DNA of 64,000 nt from Viridibacterium sp035456105 (lineage in GTDB: Bacteria > Pseudomonadota > Gammaproteobacteria > Burkholderiales > Rhodocyclaceae): positions 62,001 through 126,000 of the forward strand of contig DATIDV010000048.1 of the NCBI GenBank assembly GCA_035456105.1, read 5' to 3'. Both the position numbers and the translations under genes were made by a program. This document shows positions 53,112-61,249 of this stretch, piece by piece (the first letter of the stretch is position 1; every line of letters starts with the position of its first letter). The notes under the pieces were generated by a model, which did no database searches, was not told where the DNA came from, and was given only the letters and a program-made list of their open reading frames with translations.

Positions 53112-53139
53112 CGGTACGGCAGCCGGAGCCGCCGTACCG
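53112..53139. repeat. Inverted repeat next to the truncated genes
   Basis: CGGTACGGC / GCCGTACCG, exact 9-bp arms with a 10-base centre that itself is near-symmetric. It directly abuts the stop of the minus-strand exported gene and lies just beyond the tniQ remnant. It could be a terminator without T-run or a footprint of a transposon end. Confidence 0.5.
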
Positions 53140-53140
53140 A

Positions 53141-53470
53141 TCAGAAGGCGTCAGCAATTTGCGCTTTCAGCGCCCGCGTCTCTGCGATGGCCGAGGCAGC
53201 ATCGCTCAACTGCTGCTTGCGCTTCCACGCTGTGGCGTCAGCCGTTTGCTTACCCACTTCTGACTGCACGGCTTTCGTCGATGCAGGCTGTATCTGAAGG
53301 CCGACCTGTGTTGAGGCTACTGCGGCCAGGCCTTGCGAGGCCACAGCAAGTCCGACGCTCAGTAGCACCGCCATCAGCGCTTTCAACGCGAACGAGTGCC
53401 ACTCTTTTCGAGCACTGTCTTTCGACGAATCGAGCACTCTGCGTGGATAGCTCAGCATGAATGTTTTCAT
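53141..53470 (-). CDS. Short exported protein, perhaps a truncated YfdX-like protein
   Basis: 109 aa. The ATG at 53470 has AAAGGAG 8 bases before it. A charged head (MKTFMLSYPRRVLDSS...) leads to a signal core ALMAVLLSVGLAVASQGLAA. The short mature part ends QLSDAASAIAETRALKAQIA-DAF. The AIAETRALK segment resembles the start of the YfdX domain found in heat-tolerance loci, where about 100 more residues would follow; that identification is weak. The C terminus meets the tniQ remnant, which suggests loss of DNA. It lies 215 bases after the hsp20 genes. Confidence 0.5.
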   Translation of the reverse strand: MKTFMLSYPRRVLDSSKDSARKEWHSFALKALMAVLLSVGLAVASQGLAAVASTQVGLQIQPASTKAVQSEVGKQTADATAWKRKQQLSDAASAIAETRALKAQIADAF

Positions 53471-53685
53471 GGTGAAGTCTCCTTTCGATTCAAAAAAGTG
53501 TCGGTTAGCATCGACCACTGATTGATCAAGTAAACGCCACGCAACGCGGCCCGCTGCTGCAACATGTGTCGCCGCATGCCTCATACATTCGGATCCTCGC
53601 GCAGAAGGCCTTGCTGACCCCGATACGGAAGTGGCGCTCCCGCACCGGGGTAAGTCTCCCAAACTACTCCAGTTGCCTGCGATGC

Positions 53686-54207
53686 TCAGGCGGCCTTGAC
53701 GGAAATATGTTTGGTGCGTAGAGCTTCGGCCTTGGGTAACTCGACGCGCAACACGCCGTCGCGGTAGGTGGCTTTCGTTTCCTCTGCCTTTACCGCCACT
53801 GGTAGCGCCACATTGCGGCGGAAACTGCCATAGGCGCATTGCACTACGCTGTGCCGCCCGTGTTTGACTTCGCGGTCGGATCGCTTCTCGCCCCAAACAG
53901 CCAGGGTGTTTCCGTGCAACTCGATGTTGAAGTCCTCCCTCTGCATGCCCGGCGCTTCGATACGGACAATGACGCGGTCATCGTCATCAAGTACGTCCGA
54001 CGCCATAAACGCCCACCCGCCGAACGGCAGTTGGTTTTCATTTTGCTGGGCACGCTCGCCCGATTGCCCCGCCGCACCCGACGCCGGTGCCGGCCTGAAA
54101 CGGGTTAGCGCCCCAGTGGCGCGGCTGCTGAGCTCGTGCCAGCCTTCTGCCAGCGACTCCCAGGCCTGATCCGCGCCGTGCTTGAGTTGTTCTGCAAGCT
54201 TGGTCAT
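53686..54207 (-). CDS. Small heat-shock protein Hsp20 (third of three)
   Basis: 173 aa. A helical N-terminal arm (MTKLAEQLKHGADQAWESLA) with a Pro/Ala/Gly linker is followed by the alpha-crystallin domain (IVRIEAPGMQREDFNIELHG, AYGSFRRNVALP, RDGVLRVELPKAE). The GVLRVELPK motif is the conserved beta9 consensus. ATP-independent holdase that keeps unfolded proteins soluble. Third gene of the cluster, 30 bases behind the second. Confidence 0.9.
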   Translation of the reverse strand: MTKLAEQLKHGADQAWESLAEGWHELSSRATGALTRFRPAPASGAAGQSGERAQQNENQLPFGGWAFMASDVLDDDDRVIVRIEAPGMQREDFNIELHGNTLAVWGEKRSDREVKHGRHSVVQCAYGSFRRNVALPVAVKAEETKATYRDGVLRVELPKAEALRTKHISVKAA

Positions 54208-54237
54208 GGTTCATTCCTCCGATAGCACGTAATACGA

Positions 54238-54618
54238 TCACCCGGCCGAAACGGCAATCCGGCGAGGTTGTGCGTGTGGCTGCTTCGGAATGCGCAGGTT
54301 CAACACTCCGTCCTTCAGATTCGCTTCAATGTGCTCGGCGTCAAGTTCGCGGCTCAGCGTAAAACTGCGGCGGTAACGCGGCACGCGCACCTCGGCATAT
54401 ACCGGCTCTAGCCCTTCCGGCGTAAGCTGCTGTACGCCCCCCTCGACCAGCAGCGTGTCTCCTTCGATCTTCAGCTGTAGTTGATCGTGCCGGACGCCGG
54501 GCACATCAGCCAATAACGTAATGCCGGTCGCATCCTCAAAAACGTCGATAGCGGGCTGCACGGCGCGCAGGTGCTCCTGATCCCCGCCATGACGCGTTAC
54601 TTGCTTTTCGTCGCTCAT
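54238..54618 (-). CDS. Small heat-shock protein Hsp20 (second of three)
   Basis: 126 aa. Nearly only the alpha-crystallin domain: ATGITLLADVPGVRHDQLQL, RSFTLSRELDAEHIEANLKD, GVLNLRIPKQPHAQP. Short N-terminal arm. 27 bases behind the first hsp20 gene. The three paralogues are clearly diverged, so they are not recent copies. Confidence 0.9.
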   Translation of the reverse strand: MSDEKQVTRHGGDQEHLRAVQPAIDVFEDATGITLLADVPGVRHDQLQLKIEGDTLLVEGGVQQLTPEGLEPVYAEVRVPRYRRSFTLSRELDAEHIEANLKDGVLNLRIPKQPHAQPRRIAVSAG

Positions 54619-54645
54619 GATGATTTCTCCTTCTGTATCAAATAG

Positions 54646-55098
54646 TCATTGCACAGTGATGCGTTTTGGTTGGGCCGATTCGCGGCGCGCGATACTGATG
54701 TGCAGCACGCCATCGCGATATCTGGCGTTCACTTGCCCGGAATCAATATCGTCTGGCAATGCGAGAGTGCGCACGAAGCTGCCGGTGCCGCGTTCCCGGG
54801 CGTAGACCTGAATGTTGCGATCATCGGTGGGGCTCGCGGGTACTCGCTCACCTGCGATGCGCAATACGCTGCGGTCGAGCGTCACCTCGATTTTCGAAGC
54901 ATCGAGACCGGGCGCAAACGCATAGACTTCCACGCTTGTAGGTGTACGGCCCACATTTATCGCTGGCAAGGTTCCAGGTTCTACTGACCGGATGCTGCTC
55001 GGAAAACCAGTGACGCCGAACACGTCATCGAGTTCACGACGTAGGCGATCGAACTGGCCAAATAGGCTGACGGGATAATTCAAGCTCGATTCAAACAT
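54646..55098 (-). CDS. Small heat-shock protein Hsp20 (first of three)
   Basis: 150 aa. N-terminal arm FESSLNYPVSLFGQFDRLRR (seen in many Hsp20 proteins), then an alpha-crystallin domain with VEVYAFAPGLDASKIEVTLD and RDGVLHISIARRE. The ATG follows GGAGGACACATC, a strong ribosome site. It heads the operon and its leader carries a candidate sigma-32 promoter and a hairpin that could cover the ribosome site. Confidence 0.92.
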   Translation of the reverse strand: MFESSLNYPVSLFGQFDRLRRELDDVFGVTGFPSSIRSVEPGTLPAINVGRTPTSVEVYAFAPGLDASKIEVTLDRSVLRIAGERVPASPTDDRNIQVYARERGTGSFVRTLALPDDIDSGQVNARYRDGVLHISIARRESAQPKRITVQ

Positions 55099-55126
55099 GA
55101 TGTGTCCTCCGATTCAGTTGATGACA

Positions 55127-55150
55127 CCGGCAGGAGACCAGGACTGCCGG
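55127..55150 (-). promoter_or_regulatory. 5' leader hairpin, candidate RNA thermometer
   Basis: In the leader of the first hsp20, CCGGCAG / CTGCCGG form a 7-bp stem. The 10-base loop (TCCTGGTCTC) is complementary to the ribosome site GGAGGAC further down, through TCC/GTCCT and CTCC. Such loop-to-SD pairing is the idea of heat-sensed Hsp20 leaders, but it does not match a described class exactly. Confidence 0.35.
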
Positions 55151-55160
55151 CTCAGTTCTG

Positions 55161-55189
55161 GAAATAAGTTCGGCGGAGATAGTTTCAAG
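55161..55189 (-). promoter_or_regulatory. Candidate sigma-32 promoter of the hsp20 operon
   Basis: Reading leftwards, CTTGAAA at 55189-55183 is an exact -35 core. About 14 bases later AACTTATTT (to about 55162) sits where the CCCCATTTA-like -10 should be. The expected start lies some 55 bases before the ATG. The -35 is convincing, the -10 only partly. Apart from this and the hairpin, the 315-base gap 55099-55413 holds no gene. Confidence 0.5.
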
Positions 55190-55413
55190 AGCATCAAAAA
55201 CAATTTTTGTCTCGATGCATATCCTGCGAACGCCCGGTGTTTGGGAGGCGATCCGTTCCGTATCGACGCGGCTCGCCATAATGGGTGACGTGCTATCCGC
55301 AAGCCCAGCAGGGGCAGGCTTGGACAACCAACCACGTGGCCGATAAATAAGACTTCGCACTGCAAGCGCGGCCGCAATGCGTTGCCTGCGGAGCATGACC
55401 TCCTGGCTGCCGC

Positions 55414-56637
55414 CTATAGGGGTAGTCGTTTCAGCCGGTACAGACCTACATCCACTCGGCCGGCATTGAATCCCGCTTCGCAGTAGCAGAGGTAGTAGGT
55501 CCACAGGCGTTTGAATGCTTCGTCAAAACCCAGCATCTCGATGGCGGGCCAGTTGGCGAGAAAACGGCTGCGCCACTCGGCCAGGGTGCGCGCGTAGCCG
55601 GAGCCGAAGCACTGTTCCGTTTCAACGCTGAAGCCGGCGCGCGCGGCCTGTTCACGCAATGCGCGTGGGCAGGGCAACATGCCGCCGGGAAAGATGCAGC
55701 GCTGGATGAAATCTGCGCCGCGGCGGTAAGACTCGAACTGTTCGTCGGCAATCGTGATGGCCTGCAGCACGGCCACGCCGCCAGGCTTCAGGCGGTCACG
55801 CAGCGTGGCGAAGTAGGTCGGCCAATAAGCCTCGCCAACGGCTTCGATCATCTCGATGGAGACGATGCGGTCGAACTGGCCACTTACATCGCGATAGTCC
55901 TGCAGCCGCAAGTCAATGCGGTCCGCCACGCCCCAGGCGTTGGCGCGTTCGCGTGCAAAGGAGAGTTGTTCAGTGGACAGCGTGACGCCTGTGACGCGTG
56001 CGCCTTCCTGTTTGGCGAGCGTTGCCGCCAGCGTGCCCCAGCCGCAGCCGATCTCGAGCACCTCGGCGCCTTGCGGGACGTCGAGCATCTCCACGATGCG
56101 GTCCAGACGGCGCGCCTGCGCGGCCTCCAGTGTGTCGTCCGCCGTGTCGGCATAGAGCGCGCTCGAATACAACATGCTTTCGTCGAGCCAGTGGCCGTAG
56201 AACGCATTGCCCAGGTCGTAGTGGAACGCGATGTTGTGGCGGCTGCCGCGTCGTGAATTGGCCCGTGCCAGATGCACCAGTCGCGCCAGCCAGCGTGCCG
56301 GCCCGCGCCCCTCCAGCAGCGAGCCCCAAGAGGCTTCGTTGGCTACGCCGAATTCCAGCAGCCTCAGCAGGTCGGGGCTGTCCCAATCACCATCACGATA
56401 AGACAAGGCCAGACCGAGGTCGCCCTGCAACGCCAGACGCGCCAGCGGCCGCCAGCGATGCAGTTTCAGGCTGGCCTGCGGGCCGGCTTCGCGGCCGACT
56501 GCCTCGATGCGACGGCCGTTCGGCAAGGTCAGCACAAGGTGACCGAAACGTGTGCGACCGAGCAGACGCCGCAGCGGCGAGAAGGATGGCACGGTGTCGG
56601 CAAGGCCGGCTTGGGCAGTGGGTGTGGTGAGGTTCAT
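55414..56637 (-). CDS. cfa: Cyclopropane-fatty-acyl-phospholipid synthase-like methyltransferase
   Basis: 407 aa SAM-dependent methyltransferase acting on unsaturated acyl chains. Residues AFYGHWLDESMLYSSALYAD and the SAM site VLEIGCGWGTLAATLAKQEG, then YRDVSGQFDRIVSIEMIEAV and FIQRCIFPGGMLPC, follow the CfaS family. It overlaps DUF1365 upstream by 4 bases and is the last gene of the flavoprotein - DUF1365 - cfa operon. This gene order is common in RpoE/ChrR-controlled loci. Confidence 0.92.
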   Translation of the reverse strand: MNLTTPTAQAGLADTVPSFSPLRRLLGRTRFGHLVLTLPNGRRIEAVGREAGPQASLKLHRWRPLARLALQGDLGLALSYRDGDWDSPDLLRLLEFGVANEASWGSLLEGRGPARWLARLVHLARANSRRGSRHNIAFHYDLGNAFYGHWLDESMLYSSALYADTADDTLEAAQARRLDRIVEMLDVPQGAEVLEIGCGWGTLAATLAKQEGARVTGVTLSTEQLSFARERANAWGVADRIDLRLQDYRDVSGQFDRIVSIEMIEAVGEAYWPTYFATLRDRLKPGGVAVLQAITIADEQFESYRRGADFIQRCIFPGGMLPCPRALREQAARAGFSVETEQCFGSGYARTLAEWRSRFLANWPAIEMLGFDEAFKRLWTYYLCYCEAGFNAGRVDVGLYRLKRLPL

Positions 56638-57425
56638 GTTGGCTCGCTTGGTGAAACGATGGTGAGGTCACGTGCCGGTGCTGCCGGGCGCGTTTGCAAG
56701 GGCACGCGCTTGAGCCACAGGCGCAGCGCTTCCCAGTGGATGGCGGCGACGACCTTGAGCGTCAGCAGCGGATGGCTTACGAAGACGCGTAGCAGCGCCG
56801 CGTCGCTGAGTGGGCGGCGCTGGCCGTCGAGTCGCGCATTGAGGACGGCGCCGGCCTCGTCATGAACGCTGATGCCGACGGACACTGACTCGCCCGGCGA
56901 CGCGACGCGAAAGCGATAGCGCTGCGCCATGTCGTTGAACGGCGAGACGTAGAGCTGCTTGCTGCAGCCCTGGTCGATGACGGGCGCATCGCTGTCGGTC
57001 ACCGGAATCAGGTAGCTGTGGCGATCGCCGAAGGTGTTGCTGACTTCGTAGATCAGCGCCTGCAGCGCACCGTTTTCCGGCGCATGGCAGAACCAGACAC
57101 TCAACGGGTTGAAGACATGACCGAGCAGGCGCGGCATCGTCAGCAAGCGGATGGCGCCGCCTGTGGGCAGGCCGGCACGGCGCAGTTGTGTTTCGATCTG
57201 GGTGCGCAAATCCGTCCCCGAGCCGTCGCCATGATCGCTGGCGTGGAAGCTGAAGAGATTGAAGCGGCCGACCGAGAAGCAGCGTAGCCGTGCGTCGAGG
57301 CCAGGCAACTCGTCGAGGTCGAGCAGCAGGTTGTAGATGCGGTAAGCGAGCCGATGACGGCGCGGCCGCAGGCGCTGATGCATTACCCGACCGACATAGA
57401 GCGCAGAGCGCGTGTCGATGGTCAT
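56634..57425 (-). CDS. DUF1365 family protein
   Basis: 263 aa. The family pattern is clear: VGRVMHQRLRPRRHRLAYRI, FNLFSFHASDHGDG, TMPRLLGHVFNPLSVWFCH, YEVSNTFGDRHSYLIPV and QLYVSPFNDMAQRYRF. Function not established; DUF1365 genes are nearly always next to cfa-like genes and a flavin amine oxidase. 4-base overlaps at both ends. Confidence 0.92.
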   Translation of the reverse strand: MTIDTRSALYVGRVMHQRLRPRRHRLAYRIYNLLLDLDELPGLDARLRCFSVGRFNLFSFHASDHGDGSGTDLRTQIETQLRRAGLPTGGAIRLLTMPRLLGHVFNPLSVWFCHAPENGALQALIYEVSNTFGDRHSYLIPVTDSDAPVIDQGCSKQLYVSPFNDMAQRYRFRVASPGESVSVGISVHDEAGAVLNARLDGQRRPLSDAALLRVFVSHPLLTLKVVAAIHWEALRLWLKRVPLQTRPAAPARDLTIVSPSEPT

Positions 57426-58798
57426 GATGTCAGCATCTCAGGCAGGCAGATCCTGCCCGACTCCTGCGGCACGTGCCAGGGCCGGCGCACGCCGCCAAGT
57501 GCTTCGGCCACGGCCAGACCGGCTTGCAATCCGTCCTCGTGGAAACCGGCACCGAAATAGGCACCACAGAACCAGGTGCGCTGCTGGCCTTGCAACTCCC
57601 AGAGCCTGCGCTGGGCCGCCATGGCCCTGGCATCGAACAGGGGATGCTCGTAACTTTCGCTGCGGATCAGATGTTCGGGGCGTGGTGCTACGGGTGGGTT
57701 CAGCGTCAGGAAAAGTTCGGCGCCGGGGCCTTGCGGCAGGTGCGGCTGCAAGCGGTTCATCCAGTAGCTGACCGTCGGCGCCGCGCCGCTGCCGCGAGTC
57801 GCCAGATAGTTCCAGCTCGACCAGACGGCACTTCGCTTTGGCATCAGGGCCGGGTCGCGATGCAGCACGGCCAGGTTGCGGCTGTAAGCGAAGCTGCCCA
57901 GCAGGCTGTATTCCTCCGCTGTCGGATCGGCCAGCAGGGCCAATGAGCTGTCCGCGTGGGTGGCGAGCACGATCTGGTCGAAGCGCTCGGGCCACCAGCC
58001 ATGCTGCGTGCGCAGGCGCACGCCGTCAGTCTCGCGGCGCACCTCCAGCACGGCCTGATCGAGCTGCAGCCGGTCGGCGAAGCACTGGCTGAGGCGTATG
58101 ACATATTCGCGGCTGCCGCCGACCACGGTGCGCCAGACCGGGCGATCGCTGATCTGCAGCAGGCCGTGGTTTTCGCAGAAGCGCACGAAGGCCGCCACCG
58201 GATAACGCCCGACCTGTGCGGCAGGCGTGGACCAGATTGCCGCGGCCATCGGGTAGAGGTGGTCGTCGCGGAAGGCGCGGCCATAGCCGTGCACATCCAG
58301 GTAGTCATCGAGCGTCTGATCACCGGCGGCCAGGGCGTCGCGCGGGGCTTCGCGGTAGAAGCGCAGCAGTTCCAGCAGCATGCGCCAGAAACGTGGCCGC
58401 AACAGGTTGCGCTTTTGCGCAAACAGCCCGCGCAGATCGGTGCCGGCGTATTCAAGCTGGCCGCCATCTAGGCTCACGCCAAAGGACATGTCAGTGGCAA
58501 CTGTCGGCACGTCGAGATGCCGGAACAGGGCGGTGAGATTGGGGTAGGCCGGCTCGTTGTAAACGATGAAGCCGGTGTCTACCGGCACCATGTTGCCGTC
58601 ATTGCCGGGGGCGTCGACGGTGTTGCTGTGGCCGCCGGGGCGCGGCTCGCTCTCGAATACCGTGACCTCGTGCTGCCCGGCCAGCAGCCAGGCGCAGGAC
58701 AGCCCGGCGATGCCAGTACCGACCACGGCGATGCGCTGACGCTGCCGGGACGATGTCGTCGGGGCAGGCGGGGGCGGCTGTAGTGCGGTAGGCTGCAT
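57422..58798 (-). CDS. FAD-dependent amine-oxidase-like protein
   Basis: 458 aa. N-terminal Rossmann motif RIAVVGTGIAGLSCAWLLAG followed by FESEPRPGGHSNT (GG doublet), TGFIVYNEPAYPNLTALFRH, and a C-terminal FAD-binding region with QRTWFCGAYFGAGFHEDGLQ. It is of the type found beside DUF1365/cfa under RpoE-ChrR control, thought to act on fatty acyl chains. The AGGAG ribosome site precedes the ATG by 7 bases. It begins the minus operon from the divergent ECF promoter. Confidence 0.9.
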   Translation of the reverse strand: MQPTALQPPPPAPTTSSRQRQRIAVVGTGIAGLSCAWLLAGQHEVTVFESEPRPGGHSNTVDAPGNDGNMVPVDTGFIVYNEPAYPNLTALFRHLDVPTVATDMSFGVSLDGGQLEYAGTDLRGLFAQKRNLLRPRFWRMLLELLRFYREAPRDALAAGDQTLDDYLDVHGYGRAFRDDHLYPMAAAIWSTPAAQVGRYPVAAFVRFCENHGLLQISDRPVWRTVVGGSREYVIRLSQCFADRLQLDQAVLEVRRETDGVRLRTQHGWWPERFDQIVLATHADSSLALLADPTAEEYSLLGSFAYSRNLAVLHRDPALMPKRSAVWSSWNYLATRGSGAAPTVSYWMNRLQPHLPQGPGAELFLTLNPPVAPRPEHLIRSESYEHPLFDARAMAAQRRLWELQGQQRTWFCGAYFGAGFHEDGLQAGLAVAEALGGVRRPWHVPQESGRICLPEMLTS

Positions 58799-58823
58799 GG
58801 CGATCTCCTGTTGGCTTGGCTGT

Positions 58824-58851
58824 CATACGCAAGACACGCAGGTTTGGATCG
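58824..58851 (-). promoter_or_regulatory. ECF11-type promoter of the flavoprotein operon
   Basis: Reading leftwards: CGATCC (58851-58846), 16 bases, CGTATG (58829-58824). It fits the TGATCC-N16-CGTA form with one change in the first base. It starts transcription about 15-20 bases before the flavoprotein ATG. Confidence 0.65.
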
Positions 58852-58879
58852 CTGCGCCGATCTTTGCGCCGATCTGCGA

Positions 58880-58907
58880 TGATCCGATTCGGGCCGACCT
58901 GCGTAGA
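58880..58907 (+). promoter_or_regulatory. ECF11-type promoter of the sigma gene
   Basis: TGATCC at 58880-58885, exactly 16 bases, CGTAGA at 58902-58907. The expected start lies at about 58914, only some 12 bases before the ATG. Implies that the sigma factor transcribes its own gene. Confidence 0.75.
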
Positions 58908-58925
58908 ACTGGCAGGAATTCACTC

Positions 58926-59585
58926 ATGGCCTCTATTCTTCATTCTCTTCAACATGCTCACGCCGCCTACCGCGGACGACAAGGTCGCCGAGTGCCTGCT
59001 TTGACCGTCGTGCCCTCTGATCCCGAGCGCAGCCCCCGCCCCGAAGACGACTGGGCCGGGCTGCTGTGCGCCGTGGCCGAGCGTCAGGACCACGAGGCTT
59101 TTGCGCGGCTGTTTACCCATTTCGCGCCGCGCATCAAGCGCCACCTCATGTTGGGCGGCAGTCCCGAGATACTGGCCGAGGAGCTGGCGCAGGAAGCGCT
59201 GGTTGCTGTCTGGCGCAAGGCGGCGATGTTCGACCCCCTGCAGGCCGCGGCCTCGACCTGGATCTTCACGATCGCCCGCAATCTGCGTGTCGACCTGCTG
59301 CGTCGCCGCCAGGGCATCGAGCCGCTGGACGCACCTTTTGATTTCGACATGATCGAAGCAGACGAACCCGCTGCAGACGAACGTCTGCATGCGGCGCGCC
59401 TCAGCGAGCGTGTACGCAGCGCTCTGGTCCAGCTGTCGCCCGAGCACCAGCAGGTACTGCGTCTTTCTTATTTTGACGAAGAGCCGCATTCGCGCATCGC
59501 CGTAGAGCTGGGCATACCGCTCGGTACGGTCAAGTCGCGTGTGCGCCTGGCGGTCGCGCAATTGCGCCGCTTGCTGGAAGGTTGA
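58926..59585 (+). CDS. ECF RNA polymerase sigma factor (RpoE/ChrR type)
   Basis: 219 aa. Region 2: DHEAFARLFTHFAPRIKRHL, LAEELAQEALVAVWRKAAMF and STWIFTIARNLRVDLLRRRQ. Region 4: LVQLSPEHQQVLRLSYFDEE with SRIAVELGIPLGTVKSRVRL. The ATG at 58926 has AGGAA nearby and agrees with the short leader from the ECF promoter. Longer frames to 58797 would reach across that promoter. Overlaps the anti-sigma gene (TGATG). In Rhodobacter sphaeroides and gammaproteobacteria this type answers singlet oxygen. Confidence 0.92.
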   Translation: MASILHSLQHAHAAYRGRQGRRVPALTVVPSDPERSPRPEDDWAGLLCAVAERQDHEAFARLFTHFAPRIKRHLMLGGSPEILAEELAQEALVAVWRKAAMFDPLQAAASTWIFTIARNLRVDLLRRRQGIEPLDAPFDFDMIEADEPAADERLHAARLSERVRSALVQLSPEHQQVLRLSYFDEEPHSRIAVELGIPLGTVKSRVRLAVAQLRRLLEG

Positions 59586-60247
59586 TGACGATGGACATCC
59601 GACACCACCCCGAAGACGACCTGCTGCTGGCGCTGTCTGCCGGCAGCCTGGATACAGGTTCGCGTCTGGTCCTCTACAGCCATCTGGAACTGTGTGCGCA
59701 TTGCCGCGAGCGCATGCGGGCGCTCGATGTGCTGGGCGGCGTGCTGCTGGCCGAGATCGAACCGGCGCCACTGGCCGAGGATGCACTGGCGCGCACGCTT
59801 ACGCGCATCGACAAGCTGGACGTGACTGCCGTGCGGATGCTGAAGGTCAGTGCGCCGCCACCACTACCGGAAGGCGCACGCTGGCCGCGTGCGCTGGCGC
59901 ATTGCAGCGCCACGCCCTGGCGCTGGATCGGACCCGGCATGCGCTGGAGCCGCGTGAGTGTGCCCGAGGCGCCAGATGCCAATGTCTTCCTGCTGCGCAT
60001 CGCCGCCGCCAAGTACCTGCCACAGCACACCCACCGTGGCCTCGAGTTTACGCAGGTGCTTTACGGCCGCTTCCACGACGGGCGTGCGCTGTTTGGTCCC
60101 GGGGATTTCGATGCTGCCGACGCCGAGGTCAATCACCAACCGGTGGTGCAGGACGGCAGCGAATGCATCTGCCTGGCCTCGCTCGATGGCCGCCTGCATT
60201 TCGATGGGGCTATTGCGCGCTTTTTCGGGAGCCTGGTCGGCATGTGA
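59585..60247 (+). CDS. chrR: ChrR-type zinc anti-sigma factor with cupin domain
   Basis: 220 aa. N-terminal ZAS anti-sigma domain with zinc ligands HLELCAHC (H-x3-C-x2-C) and an earlier His in IRHHPED. The C-terminal cupin has KYLPQHTHRGLEFTQVLYGR with the His-x-His and Glu metal ligands and the D/E-rich turn FGPGDFDAADAEV. ChrR releases its sigma factor upon singlet oxygen or organic peroxide. The ATG at 59585 shares a base with the sigma stop. Its end overlaps the DUF2177 gene of the convergent operon by 38 bases. Confidence 0.93.
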   Translation: MTMDIRHHPEDDLLLALSAGSLDTGSRLVLYSHLELCAHCRERMRALDVLGGVLLAEIEPAPLAEDALARTLTRIDKLDVTAVRMLKVSAPPPLPEGARWPRALAHCSATPWRWIGPGMRWSRVSVPEAPDANVFLLRIAAAKYLPQHTHRGLEFTQVLYGRFHDGRALFGPGDFDAADAEVNHQPVVQDGSECICLASLDGRLHFDGAIARFFGSLVGM

Positions 60248-60641
60248 GCCGGGCGGCGACCCAGGCGGCGGTGCCGCTGACGAACATGCCCCAGGCCAGA
60301 TCGGCCAGCGTGATCGCCCACGGCCAGCCACGCAGCGTGGCCTGGTTGGTGAGGTCGTAGGTGGCATAAGCCACGAGGCCGAGCAGTGCGCCGTAACGCA
60401 GTGCGAGACCCGGTCGCTTGCACTCAATTGCCGGAGAGATGGCGAACTTCAGCAAACCGGACAGGTAGATCGCGTAGAACAGGGCGGCGGCCAGCCAGTC
60501 CACCTCACTTGCCATCAGCGCGCCAAGGGCCGGCCGGTAAAGGCGCGGCCCCATCAGCGTGAGCCAGCACGCGTCGAGCAGCAGGAAGCTGAGTGCGGCG
60601 GTCAGATAGGCCAGGAGAAGTTGGCGAGGCGAGGGTTTCAT
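60210..60641 (-). CDS. DUF2177 integral membrane protein
   Basis: 143 aa. Four membrane helices (LLLAYLTAALSFLLLDACWL, ALFYAIYLSGLLKFAIS, YGALLGLVAYATYDLTNQAT, ITLADLAWGMFVSGTAAWVA) with YATYDLTNQATLRGWPW, the DUF2177 signature. Found next to ChrR genes in many genomes, function unknown. Last gene of the minus operon, 4-base overlap with the DUF6134-like gene; its 3' end overlaps chrR. Confidence 0.88.
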   Translation of the reverse strand: MKPSPRQLLLAYLTAALSFLLLDACWLTLMGPRLYRPALGALMASEVDWLAAALFYAIYLSGLLKFAISPAIECKRPGLALRYGALLGLVAYATYDLTNQATLRGWPWAITLADLAWGMFVSGTAAWVAARLTCRPGSRKSAQ

Positions 60642-61249
60642 GGCAGGTCTTTCCCGGCGGGCAAGCGGTAGCTGAGCCGACGACCACCGCGGGCCTCGGC
60701 GTCGAGGGCGATCCAGCGGCCACTGTCGGCGGCGTACCAGACCGTGATGCGTTGTTTGTCGGCTACGAGGCGCCAGCCATGGGCGGCAACCGGGCGACCG
60801 CGAACCTCGATTGAAGCATCCGGCAAGGGCTCGAATCGCGCCGGGCCGACGCGACCCGTCTGCGGGTCGATGAGCTGGCGCTGGCGGCTCAGCCGCGGGT
60901 TCCAGTAGGCGAAGCCCATCACGCAGGCATCGTCGAAGCGCTGCGCGACTTGCTGGCGCTGACCATCGTCATCCGTGTCGGCGTGCAGCTCACGCAGGCA
61001 GTCTTCCTGCCAGCGTTCCTGCGCCTCGTGACGGTAGCGATAGACGGGGATGCCCAGCACACGAACGACGAACTGAGCCTGGCTGGTCACGCTGCGCGCT
61101 GCCGATGCGGCGCTGACGACGAAGCGATGCGTGCCGATCGCCTTGCCGTCGAGCGTGGCGACGAAGTCCCATTCGCCCGCGTCGACAGCGGGCTCCTGTG
61201 CCAGCGCGGCGCGTGCGACGAACGCGAGCGCAACAACCAGCGGCCTCAT
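60638..61249 (-). CDS. Exported DUF6134-like protein
   Basis: 203 aa. Signal peptide MRPLVVALAFVARAALAQEP, then a beta-rich body: GEWDFVATLDGKAIGTHRFV, VTSQAQFVVRVLGIPVYRYR, HEAQERWQEDCLRELHADTD, CVMGFAYWNPRLSRQRQLID. This resembles the DUF6134/DUF3108 class of periplasmic or lipid-carrying proteins. The ATG at 61249 overlaps the DUF1295 stop by 4 bases. Role in lipid handling is inferred from context only. Confidence 0.75.
   Translation of the reverse strand: MRPLVVALAFVARAALAQEPAVDAGEWDFVATLDGKAIGTHRFVVSAASAARSVTSQAQFVVRVLGIPVYRYRHEAQERWQEDCLRELHADTDDDGQRQQVAQRFDDACVMGFAYWNPRLSRQRQLIDPQTGRVGPARFEPLPDASIEVRGRPVAAHGWRLVADKQRITVWYAADSGRWIALDAEARGGRRLSYRLPAGKDLP

Noticed and set aside
55091..55504. 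137-aa minus-strand frame upstream of the first hsp20
   Set aside because: It runs through the promoter and leader of hsp20, lacks a family pattern and a ribosome site.
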